This document shows positions 8,359-15,646 of a DNA stretch of 48,311 nt, in pieces (positions within the stretch are counted from its first letter, which is position 1; each line of letters begins with the position of its first letter). The notes beneath the pieces are model-generated. The model searched no databases, had not been told where the DNA came from, and was given only the letters and a program-made list of their open reading frames with translations. This stretch comes from Anaerolineales bacterium (lineage in GTDB: Bacteria > Chloroflexota > Anaerolineae > Anaerolineales > Villigracilaceae), in NCBI GenBank assembly GCA_016927315.1, contig JAFGMV010000123.1, positions 1 to 48,311 of the forward strand, given 5' to 3'. A program made the translations under genes and the position numbers.

Positions 8359-9126
8359 ATGACCCCAAAAATAGGGCAGTATGCACCCGACTTCAGCCTG
8401 ACCAGTCACCTGGGAGAAAATGTGCGTTTGAGCCATTACCGCGGCAAAAACGTCGTGATCGCCTTTTTCCCGCTGGCCTGGACGCCTGTCTGAACGGCCC
8501 AGATCCCATCGTATGAGGTCCTGAAAGACCGTTTCGAAGGGATGGAAACCCAGGTTCTGGGTATCAGTGTTGACAGCCAGCCGTGCCTGGCGGCCTGGGC
8601 GGAGAGCCTGGGCGGGATCACTTATCCCTTGTTGAGCGATTTCTATCCCCACGGTGAGATCGCCCGGCTGTTCGGCGTCCTGCGTTCGGATGGCACCAGC
8701 GAGCGCGCGATCTTCGTGATCGATAAGAAGGGTATGGTCCGTTATATCGACATCCATGATTATGATTCACAGCCCAACAATGATGAGCTTTTCAAGGCGC
8801 TGGTTTCGATCGACCCGGTCGCCGCGGCTGCCTTCGAAGCCCAGCAGCGTATTGAAGAGACCACTGAAGAAGAGCCCGACCATGAGGTGGTGATGTACTG
8901 TACACGCTGGTGCGCCAACTGTCACCGGGCGCGCACCTTCTTTGATGAAAATGGCATCGATTACTTTGAAGTCGATATCACCCGCGACCGCACTGCCGCC
9001 GCACGGGTCCGCAAATGGACAGGTGGGCATGAAACCACACCCACCTTCAAGATCAAAGGGGAAGTGATTGTTGATTACAAACTGGAGCAGATCAAGGAAA
9101 TATTCGGGATAGAAGAGCAGCTATAA
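8359..9126 (+). CDS. Selenocysteine peroxiredoxin-glutaredoxin fusion (in-frame TGA = Sec45)
   Basis: Read from ATG 8359 (ribosome binding site ACAGGAG) the frame is open to TAA 9126 except for one TGA at 8491-8493, codon 45. The sequence around it reads FFPLAWTPV-U-TAQIPSYE. In AhpE/BCP-type peroxiredoxins this is exactly the TPVCT peroxidatic cysteine, so the TGA most likely encodes selenocysteine. The protein would be 255 residues: peroxiredoxin domain 1-150, an acidic linker, then a glutaredoxin-like domain with C181-x3-C185-A-N-C188 and a cis-Pro TTP segment. The fused CxxC domain could reduce the selenenic acid. It would act as a cytoplasmic peroxidase. Sec machinery genes are not in this window. 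A gene caller would report only the part after the TGA. Confidence 0.85.
8517..8530 (+). promoter_or_regulatory. Candidate bacterial SECIS hairpin
   Basis: GGTC-CTGAAA-GACC forms a small hairpin 23 bases after the TGA codon at 8491, within the distance expected for a bacterial SECIS element. The stem is only 4 bp, and the loop G is at position 3 instead of the usual first two, so support is modest. Confidence 0.4.
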
Positions 9127-9153
9127 AAAAAGCTCCCCAGTTGGGGAGCTTTT
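9127..9153 (+). terminator. Intrinsic terminator after the peroxiredoxin gene (bidirectional)
   Basis: AAGCTCCCCA / TGGGGAGCTT hairpin flanked by A and T runs, directly after the stop codon at 9126. The symmetric layout would also serve valS from the other strand. Confidence 0.8.
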
Positions 9154-9163
9154 GCTGAATTCA

Positions 9164-9193
9164 GTCCCTGAAGGGTTCAAACCCTTCAGGGAC
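9164..9193. terminator. Second perfect hairpin between the convergent genes
   Basis: GTCCCTGAAGGGTT and its exact complement form a 14-bp stem separated by two bases, just beyond the valS stop codon. T-rich sequence follows on the plus strand. It is a probable back-up terminator. Confidence 0.55.
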
Positions 9194-9202
9194 CGTTTCT
9201 GT

Positions 9203-11893
9203 TTATAACTGCGCCTTGAGTTTCTCCGCAGTTTCTTTATAAGCGGCCAGTTTTTCACGTTCTTTCTCGACCACATTGGCTGGCGCCTTATTCGCAAAGT
9301 CACCGGACAGCAGTTTCTCCAGGCGTGCGATCTGGCTCCCGGCTTCGGCCAGTTCCTTCTCCAGGCGGGCCTTCTCTTCGGCCTGGTCTACCATACCGGC
9401 CAGCGGCAGGTATATCTCGATTTGGCCGACCACCAGGGCCGTGCTGTCGGCTGGTTTTTCGGCCAGTGTTTCTGCGATAGACAGCTGGCTTTCATCGATC
9501 CCAGCCAGGGATGCCAGGGTGGTCGCCTGCTCCATGAGCAGCGCGCCCTTATCTCCGGCGGCGAGTGCGGCGGCAATCCGTTTGCCGGGCGGTACGTTCT
9601 TCTCGGCCCGCAGGTTGCGGATGGCCCGCACCACTTCCTGCAGCAGGGCAAAGTCCGCTTGTTTATCGGTCTCCCAGCCTTCTTCCTGGCGTGCTGCGGG
9701 CCAACTGGCCACGATCAGGCGCTCGGACCAGTCGGCAGCCAGGTCTTTGATTGGGGAGGCCAGGACCGACTCCCGCAGGCGCCCCCATAGTTCTTCGGTT
9801 ACAAAAGGCGTGAAGGGGTGCAGCAGGCGCAGGCTGGTGTCCAGGACGCGTGCCAGCGTGTCGGCTGTCAGTGCGGCCTGCGTTCCGCCGGCCCGCATCT
9901 GCAGTTTGGCGATCTCCAGGTACCAGTCGGCAAAGTCGCTCCAGAAGAAGTCGTAGATCTGGCGCCCGGCTTCCCCATACTGGAAGTTCTGGAACAGGCG
10001 CTCCACTTCCCGCACCAGCTGCTGCAGGCGGGCCCAGATCCAGGAGTCGGCCAGGGTCCACGCAGGCTCCGAGGGGAGAGCGGTTTCAACCGCATCGATA
10101 TTCGAGATCACAAACCGTCCGGCGTTCCAGATCTTGTTGGCGAAGTTGCGGTTGGCCTCCACCTTGCTCAGGCTGAGGTTGGTGTCACTGCCGGGGGTGG
10201 AACCGACCAGCAGGGTGAAGCGCAGGGCATCGGTCCCCAGGTCGTCCATGACGGTCAGCGGGTCGATCACATTCCCCTTGGTCTTGGACATCTTCTGCCC
10301 GTCCCCATCCCGGATCAGGCCGTGCAGGTAAACAGTGTGGAAGGGGGCCTTGCCGGTGAATTCCAGGCCGTCCATGATCATGCGGGCCACCCAGAAGAAC
10401 AGGATATCGTAACCGGTCTCCATGTAGGAGGTCGGGTAGAAGTATTTGTAATCGGGGGTCTCATCCGGCCAGCCAAGCGTGGAAAAGGGCCACAGCCCGG
10501 AGGAGAACCAGGTATCGAGCACATCGGGATCCTGTTCGATGTTGGCCGAGCCGCAGTGGGCGCAATGGGTCGGGTCTTCGCGTTCAACAGTCATCTCGCG
10601 GCAGTCGCGGCAGTACCAGACCGGGATGCGGTGCCCCCACCAAAGCTGGCGGCTGATGCACCAATCGCGGATGTTCTCCAGCCAGTTGTTGTAGACTTTC
10701 TCGAAGCGGTCCGGGATGATGCGGATGCGACCGTCGCGCACGGCTGCCAGACCGGCGGCTGCCAGGCTTTCCATCTTCACGAACCACTGTTCGGAGACCA
10801 TCGGTTCGATGATCTCACCGCCGCGCTGGGAGCGCGGCACATTCAGCGTGTAGGCTTCTTCTTTGACGACCAGGCCGGCTGCCTGCATGTCGGCCCACAA
10901 TTTCTTCCGGCATTCGAAGCGGTCCAGGCCTGCATAGGGGCCGCCGGCTTCAGTGACCCTGGCTTCACGGTCCAGCATCGACAGGACTTCCAGGTTATGG
11001 CGCTGGCCGATCTCATAATCATGCGGGTCGTGCCCAGGTGTGATCTTGAGCGCCCCGGTACCGAACTCACGGTCAACATATTCATCTGCAATGACCGGGA
11101 TTTCACGCCCCAGTATGGGTACGGTGACGGTCTTGCCGACGTATTTCCGGTAACGTTCGTCTTCGGGATGGACTGCCACGGCCGTATCGCCCAGGATGGT
11201 CTCCGGGCGGGTGGTGGCGACCGAAATGTACTCACCGCTGCCGTCAGACAGCATGTACTTGAAGTAGTACAGGGCGCCGGGTTCTTCCGAGTATTCCACT
11301 TCCAGGTCGCTGACGGCGGTCTTCAAACCGGGTGACCAGTTGATCAGGCGCGGGCCGCGGTAGATCAGGCCTTTTTCGTACAGGCGCACGAAGGCTTCCC
11401 GCACTGCCCGGGACAGGCCCTCGTCCAGGGTGAAGCGTTCCCGGTCCCAGTCACAGGAGGCTCCCAGGCGGCGGATCTGGTTCTGGATCATGCCGCCGTA
11501 TTTATTCTTCCATTCCCAGGTGCGGCGCAGGAATTCTTCACGCCCGATCTCTTCGCGGGAAGTGCCTTCATTCCGCAGCATCTTTTCGACCTGCAGCTGG
11601 GTGGCGATCCCGGCATGGTCAGAGCCGGGTACCCATAAGGTTGAGTAACCTTTCATGCGGTGGTAGCGGATCATCAGGTCTTCCATGCTGACGAACATGG
11701 CATGCCCCAGGTGCAGTTCACCGGTCACATTGGGCGGCGGGATCGAGATCACAAAGGGTTCCACGTTCGGATCGAAGTCCGGTTTATTGGGATCGTTGTG
11801 CGGTTTGAAATAACCGCCGCTTTCCCACATCTTGTAGATGTGCGGCTCGGTGGATTTGAAAGCGTATGTTTTTGGCAGTTCTTGTTTCGACAT
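9203..11893 (-). CDS. valS: Valine--tRNA ligase
   Basis: Class I aminoacyl-tRNA synthetase of 896 residues that charges tRNA-Val. The HIGH motif appears as HLGH (61-64) and the KMSKS motif as KMSKT (534-538). The editing domain lies between them, and a C-terminal coiled coil ends the protein as usual for ValRS. A CxxC...CxxC zinc knuckle (YCRDC, HCAHCG) is visible near residues 425-450. The ATG has a good ribosome binding site (TTAGGAG). It is the second gene of an operon: the hydrolase ends 9 bases upstream and a T-box leader stands before that gene. Regulation by uncharged tRNA-Val is therefore expected. Confidence 0.98.
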   Translation of the reverse strand: MSKQELPKTYAFKSTEPHIYKMWESGGYFKPHNDPNKPDFDPNVEPFVISIPPPNVTGELHLGHAMFVSMEDLMIRYHRMKGYSTLWVPGSDHAGIATQLQVEKMLRNEGTSREEIGREEFLRRTWEWKNKYGGMIQNQIRRLGASCDWDRERFTLDEGLSRAVREAFVRLYEKGLIYRGPRLINWSPGLKTAVSDLEVEYSEEPGALYYFKYMLSDGSGEYISVATTRPETILGDTAVAVHPEDERYRKYVGKTVTVPILGREIPVIADEYVDREFGTGALKITPGHDPHDYEIGQRHNLEVLSMLDREARVTEAGGPYAGLDRFECRKKLWADMQAAGLVVKEEAYTLNVPRSQRGGEIIEPMVSEQWFVKMESLAAAGLAAVRDGRIRIIPDRFEKVYNNWLENIRDWCISRQLWWGHRIPVWYCRDCREMTVEREDPTHCAHCGSANIEQDPDVLDTWFSSGLWPFSTLGWPDETPDYKYFYPTSYMETGYDILFFWVARMIMDGLEFTGKAPFHTVYLHGLIRDGDGQKMSKTKGNVIDPLTVMDDLGTDALRFTLLVGSTPGSDTNLSLSKVEANRNFANKIWNAGRFVISNIDAVETALPSEPAWTLADSWIWARLQQLVREVERLFQNFQYGEAGRQIYDFFWSDFADWYLEIAKLQMRAGGTQAALTADTLARVLDTSLRLLHPFTPFVTEELWGRLRESVLASPIKDLAADWSERLIVASWPAARQEEGWETDKQADFALLQEVVRAIRNLRAEKNVPPGKRIAAALAAGDKGALLMEQATTLASLAGIDESQLSIAETLAEKPADSTALVVGQIEIYLPLAGMVDQAEEKARLEKELAEAGSQIARLEKLLSGDFANKAPANVVEKEREKLAAYKETAEKLKAQL

Positions 11894-11902
11894 GAAGTAC
11901 TC

Positions 11903-12838
11903 CTAAGAAGACAAAAATTTCAAAGCTTTATCAAGCGTTATTTCATAATCGGGTGAGAACTCGTGTCCCAGTTCGGGATAGCGTTCCTCTTCCAGTTCCA
12001 GGCCGGCTTCTCTCAGGACGCTGTGGATCTGTTCGGCGACTTCCCGGGTATGGTCATTTTCGCCGATGACAAAATATCCTTTGACGGCCTTTTTGTGCGG
12101 GGCACGGGCGGCAATCGCTCCGACATCCGGGGCCCAGGCGCCGACGACCACAAAACCGCAAGCCGGGACCTTCTCGTTCAGGCTGGACAGGATGGCCAGC
12201 CCGGCGCCCTGTGAAAACCCGCCCAGGACGATGCGGTTCTTATCGATCGGGTATTCATCCCGGATAGCCTCCAGGTGATCCAGGACTTCCCGTTCGGCCT
12301 TTTCAAGGTCATCCCAACAGAAGCCGGTCATCGTCAGGGCTTGGGAAGATTGCAGGCTGACCACCAACCAGCCGAGCCGGCTGGAGGCGCCCCAGAAATC
12401 CAGTTCCTCGGCGCTGTTATGCCCTCGGCCGTGCATGGCCAGCAGCAGCGGGTATGGCTCTGATGTACCCTGGACAGGTTCCACTACAAAGCGTTGTGGA
12501 ACCTGGTTGGCCGCATTGGCCTCGGCCCGCTGCCGGCTGACTTCGACCAGCTGCTGGAACTCGGGCAGTTCCCGAACGCCGTCCAGGTCGGGGTCTGAAA
12601 AAATAGCTGCCTGCCACCAATAACCATCTTCCAGGGCGGCTGCCAGCAGGCGCAGCGACTCATCGGTCCGTTCGACCCTGCTCAGCAGGCACACCCGCCA
12701 GAGCAGGGTCCGTTCGGCCTTTTCCGGAAAGTTTTCAGCAGCACGCTCAGAAAATTCCAGTGCTTTCGCGTACTCTCCGGCAGAATAAGCCTTCATCATT
12801 TCTTGTGCAGCCTGGTTGAAATCCTTATCGCCAGACAT
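11903..12838 (-). CDS. Alpha/beta hydrolase (phospholipase/carboxylesterase type) with TPR-like N-terminus
   Basis: A 311-residue protein. Residues 1-105 look like helical TPR-type repeats (AYSAGEYAKALEFSERAAE). The rest is an alpha/beta hydrolase with oxyanion-hole strand AMHGRG, nucleophile GFSQG (S209), a probable acid in the GENDHT segment and His in GHEFS. The substrate is unknown; the serine esterase class is clear. The ATG follows a strong AGGAGG site and directly follows the T-box terminator, so this hydrolase and valS share the valine-sensing leader. A hydrolase placed first in a ValRS operon is uncommon; it may remove a valine-related by-product, or it may simply have been inserted there. 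Confidence 0.88.
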   Translation of the reverse strand: MSGDKDFNQAAQEMMKAYSAGEYAKALEFSERAAENFPEKAERTLLWRVCLLSRVERTDESLRLLAAALEDGYWWQAAIFSDPDLDGVRELPEFQQLVEVSRQRAEANAANQVPQRFVVEPVQGTSEPYPLLLAMHGRGHNSAEELDFWGASSRLGWLVVSLQSSQALTMTGFCWDDLEKAEREVLDHLEAIRDEYPIDKNRIVLGGFSQGAGLAILSSLNEKVPACGFVVVGAWAPDVGAIAARAPHKKAVKGYFVIGENDHTREVAEQIHSVLREAGLELEEERYPELGHEFSPDYEITLDKALKFLSS

Positions 12839-12854
12839 GGCAGCCTCCTGTAAA

Positions 12855-13153
12855 TAAAAAACCTTCCGTCCGATGAGGACGAAAGGTCAACCTTCCGCGG
12901 TACCACCTCGATTCGCTCTCCAGACTGCAACGGCAGGAAGAAGCGCACTCTGTCCGGACAATCATCCGGTTCCAGGATAACGGTTGGAACCGTGCTGTTC
13001 TACTCATCCGCCGACCCCTGCTGACGGATCGCTGGATTTTCTTCAGCAGTTTTACCGGGCGACCTTCGGCGCTGAGACACTGAGGGGGCTTTCAGCCGGG
13101 GCCGCTCCTTCTCTGCCAGCTTGCCAGCCGCCTACTCCTCCCGGAACACTATT
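12855..13153 (-). ncRNA. T-box riboswitch (tRNA-Val sensing)
   Basis: Read on the minus strand, a ~300-base leader precedes the hydrolase-valS operon. It has a Stem I beginning GGAGTAGGCGGC and the T-box core GGTGGTACCGCGGAAGG (complement around 12890-12906). A terminator follows, CCTTTCGTCC-TCAT-CGGACGGAAGG with a T run (12855-12886). In the specifier loop the 3' strand reads GAAGGTCGCC; the triplet at 13061-13063 is GTC, a valine codon, matching valS downstream. Uncharged tRNA-Val should stabilise the antiterminator and switch the operon on. Confidence 0.93.
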
Positions 13154-13159
13154 TTGCTG

Positions 13160-13188
13160 ATTATACAGTTTCGGATAAGACAAGTCAA
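13160..13188 (-). promoter_or_regulatory. Promoter of the T-box operon
   Basis: Minus strand: -35 TTGACT (13188-13183), a 17-base spacer, and a perfect -10 TATAAT (13165-13160). The expected start is near 13153, at the beginning of the T-box. Confidence 0.85.
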
Positions 13189-13237
13189 GCAAAATGGTGC
13201 AGGCTAATTGGTCCTCCACCCGAACGGTGATGTCTAC

Positions 13238-13243
13238 TATAAT
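13238..13243 (+). promoter_or_regulatory. -10 box (TATAAT) giving a probable leaderless mRNA
   Basis: A perfect TATAAT ends 7 bases before the Nudix ATG at 13251. No ribosome binding site is present and no -35 box is evident. This is the same layout as before the helicase at 5081. Confidence 0.55.
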
Positions 13244-13250
13244 ATTCCCC

Positions 13251-13667
13251 ATGACAGAACAAAGCTACCCCGAACCGACCACCGGCGTCTTTATCTTCAA
13301 CCCGCAGGGGGAACTGCTCCTGCTGCAGTCGCACAAATGGCCTGGCAAGTATGTCGTCCCGGGCGGGCATGTCGAACTGGGAGAGACGCTCGAAGAAGCC
13401 GCCATCCGGGAAGCAAAGGAAGAGACCGGCCTGGATATCTACGACCTGCAGTTCATCTGCTTCCAGCAGTTCATTTACGATCCGGCTTTCTGGAAGAAAC
13501 GCCACTTCATCTTCTTCGACTATGCCTGCAAAGTATCCAGCCTTGATGTCCAATTGAACGATGAAGCCGAAGATTACCTGTGGGTTGCTCCGCAGGATGC
13601 CCTGGCCCTGGCGTTGGATCACTATACGAGGTTCTCGATCAGGGAATACCTGAGACAGGGCGGTTAG
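13251..13667 (+). CDS. Nudix hydrolase
   Basis: A 138-residue MutT-like protein that would hydrolyse a nucleoside diphosphate linked to another moiety. The Nudix box is complete: G-HVELG-E-TLEEAAI-REAKEETGL. The substrate cannot be read from sequence; the close WPGKYVVPGGH context is common in house-cleaning members. A longer frame opens at 13194, but the ATG at 13251 lies exactly 7 bases after a TATAAT box and fits the start of the domain. It is divergent from the T-box operon, and its stop overlaps that of the convergent nuclease-like gene by 4 bases. Confidence 0.9.
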   Translation: MTEQSYPEPTTGVFIFNPQGELLLLQSHKWPGKYVVPGGHVELGETLEEAAIREAKEETGLDIYDLQFICFQQFIYDPAFWKKRHFIFFDYACKVSSLDVQLNDEAEDYLWVAPQDALALALDHYTRFSIREYLRQGG

Positions 13668-14632
13668 TCTGCTTCTTCAACAGTCATTTCGATCGGGAAG
13701 TGATCGCTGAAGCCGTCGAAATCGACTTTCTTGCCCATCCCGCCGAACGGCCGTGGTTTGGGATAACTGCCTTCCTGGACCATTTCCTTGAAACGCAACA
13801 CGTTGACCGAACCAGGCAGGGCCCTGATCGGGACATCCGGCTTGAGCATGTTCTTGTTTACCAGGAACTGGTCGATCAGGTTGAAGCCGTCATAGTATAG
13901 AGAGCCAAGCCCCTGGCCCAGCAGCGGCCACATCAGGTTCAGGAAATAGGGTCGTTTCCTTCCCTTGATGACCGTGGTCCTGTCACGTTGGGCCAGGGCG
14001 TAACGTGTCAGGGATGCGTCAAAGGGTTCGTCGTTGAAGTCTCCCATCGCCAGCACGGGCGTATCTTTCCCGTGCACTTCCAAGATGCGTTCATGGAAAT
14101 AAGCCAGAGTTTCACCGGTCATCGCCCGGTAAGCTGCAGTCTCCAGCTGTCCACCACTGCGGGAAGGCCAGTGGTTGCCGACCAGCACAAACAGCCTGCC
14201 TTTTGTGGTACGGAAATTGATTTGCAGCAGGTCGCGGGTGGCAGTGCGCCGCATAACGAAATGATCGAAAATGGCTTCAACAGTAAACAGGTTCTGGTCG
14301 TAAATGAAGGCTACATCGATCCCGCGGCGGTCTTCGGTATCATGGTGGACAATGGCATACTTGCGCCCCATTGGCGCCAGCGCCCCCAGCAGCAGTTCCA
14401 GTACATAGCTGTTCTCTACTTCGCACACTCCCAGGATATCTGGTCCCTGCCCGACGTTCATCTGCTGGATGATATGCGCCAGTTGGTTAATCTTCCTGTC
14501 TAACCGGGCCTGATCCCAATCTTTGATATCTTTCCCGATCGCCCGGGTCAGTTTCTCGCCCCGCCGGGGGGAGTGTTCAATATCAAACAGGTTTTCGAGG
14601 TTCCAGAAAGTTACCTGATAGATGATTGGCAT
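13664..14632 (-). CDS. Endonuclease/exonuclease/phosphatase (EEP) family protein
   Basis: A 322-residue Mg2+-dependent phosphodiesterase fold. Signature blocks in order: WNLENLFD (near 10), GVCEVEN (near 73), GNHWPSR with the catalytic His (near 150), MGDFNDEP (near 195) and SDHFPI at the end (near 310). Members range from nucleases to phospholipases; the close likeness to ExeM/YhcR-like single-domain proteins does not settle the substrate. No signal peptide is visible, so it is probably cytoplasmic. The ATG has an AAGGAG site. It is convergent with, and overlaps by 4 bases, the Nudix gene. Confidence 0.87.
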   Translation of the reverse strand: MPIIYQVTFWNLENLFDIEHSPRRGEKLTRAIGKDIKDWDQARLDRKINQLAHIIQQMNVGQGPDILGVCEVENSYVLELLLGALAPMGRKYAIVHHDTEDRRGIDVAFIYDQNLFTVEAIFDHFVMRRTATRDLLQINFRTTKGRLFVLVGNHWPSRSGGQLETAAYRAMTGETLAYFHERILEVHGKDTPVLAMGDFNDEPFDASLTRYALAQRDRTTVIKGRKRPYFLNLMWPLLGQGLGSLYYDGFNLIDQFLVNKNMLKPDVPIRALPGSVNVLRFKEMVQEGSYPKPRPFGGMGKKVDFDGFSDHFPIEMTVEEAD

Positions 14633-14769
14633 GACCTGCTCCTTATCTTTGTATCTTCACGGTCAGTATAGAATGAATCTGGAGAAGGGACAATCCCTAA
14701 ACAGCCATCTCTTTGAACGGTTATTATCCTATAATTATCTTATCATCACTGTCAGGAAAGGGATTCCCC

Positions 14770-15627
14770 ATGACAATACTCAACTGCCATGAAATCGTAA
14801 TTGCCTGTGCCATAGAAGAACTCAAACATGCCTACCGGCGGGCGTATACCAATCTGGAACCCGGGATCGGGGATATAGTCGGCTGGTCTGCTCGCTTAGC
14901 CTTGGAGAATATTGCCAATTCAGATGCGCTTTACCACAATGTATCGCATACGGTGATGGTGATCATGGCTGGTCTGTCGATCATTGAGGGGAAGCACTTG
15001 AAGGAAGGCAGGGTTACCCCTCAAGACTGGATGCACTATATGATTGCCCTGATCTGTCATGATATCGGTTATGTCAAGGGCGTTTGCCAGGCTGACAGCG
15101 AAAACCATTTCACTACCGGTATTGGTGATGAGATGGTTGAACTGCCTCCCGGCGGGACCGATATCGCCCTGACGCATTATCACGTCGATCGCAGCAAGCG
15201 CTTCGTGCTTGAGCGTTTTGGTAAAGGTTCTTTAATGGAGGTCACGAAAGGACTGGATGCAGAAATCATCGCTGCTTACATCGAAAAGACCCGCTTCCCT
15301 GCTCCGGAGGACGAAATGGGGGCCGATAACAGCGATTACGGAGGGTTGGTCCGGGCAGCAGATTTTATCGGCCAACTTGGTGACCCCAACCACCTGTGTA
15401 ATGCGCCGGCGCTGTTCTACGAGTTTGAAGAAATAGGCGCAAATGAGCGTATGGGTTATAAAGATCCAGGCGACCTTCGGGATAAGTATGCCAAGTTTTA
15501 CTGGGAACAGGTCAGTCCTTATATTCAGGGCGCCCTCGGATACCTGCGCCTGACCCAGACCGGTAAACAATGGATCGCCTCTTTGCATTCCCATGTTTTT
15601 GAGATTGAGCACAAGAAAGAAGGCTGA
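14770..15627 (+). CDS. HD-domain metal-dependent phosphohydrolase-like protein
   Basis: A 285-residue protein with the HD-superfamily metal ligands: YHNVSH (H56, H60) and ICHDIG (H97-D98), followed by a later Asp in VRAADFIGQ. HD proteins usually hydrolyse phosphomonoesters or cyclic nucleotides. It resembles a group of HD metalloproteins found in cyanobacteria and other phyla whose substrate is unknown to me. The ATG at 14770 is preceded by AGGAAAGG; an in-frame ATG at 14713 lies upstream of the TATAAT at 14730-14735 and so is less likely. Single gene. Confidence 0.8.
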   Translation: MTILNCHEIVIACAIEELKHAYRRAYTNLEPGIGDIVGWSARLALENIANSDALYHNVSHTVMVIMAGLSIIEGKHLKEGRVTPQDWMHYMIALICHDIGYVKGVCQADSENHFTTGIGDEMVELPPGGTDIALTHYHVDRSKRFVLERFGKGSLMEVTKGLDAEIIAAYIEKTRFPAPEDEMGADNSDYGGLVRAADFIGQLGDPNHLCNAPALFYEFEEIGANERMGYKDPGDLRDKYAKFYWEQVSPYIQGALGYLRLTQTGKQWIASLHSHVFEIEHKKEG

Positions 15628-15646
15628 AGGTTCCGGATGAGAATAT

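Noticed and set aside
8491..8493. TGA in the peroxiredoxin as an ordinary nonsense mutation
   Set aside because: It falls exactly on the catalytic Cys codon, both flanks are fully conserved, and the gene has a clean promoter, ribosome site and terminator; selenocysteine explains this better.
9818..11335. A 505-codon open frame on the plus strand
   Set aside because: It lies entirely antisense to valS, has skewed composition typical of the complement of a GC-rich gene, and carries no domain.
12825..13153. Small coding frames within the T-box leader
   Set aside because: They are incidental to the structured RNA; the T-box core, terminator and promoter explain the sequence.
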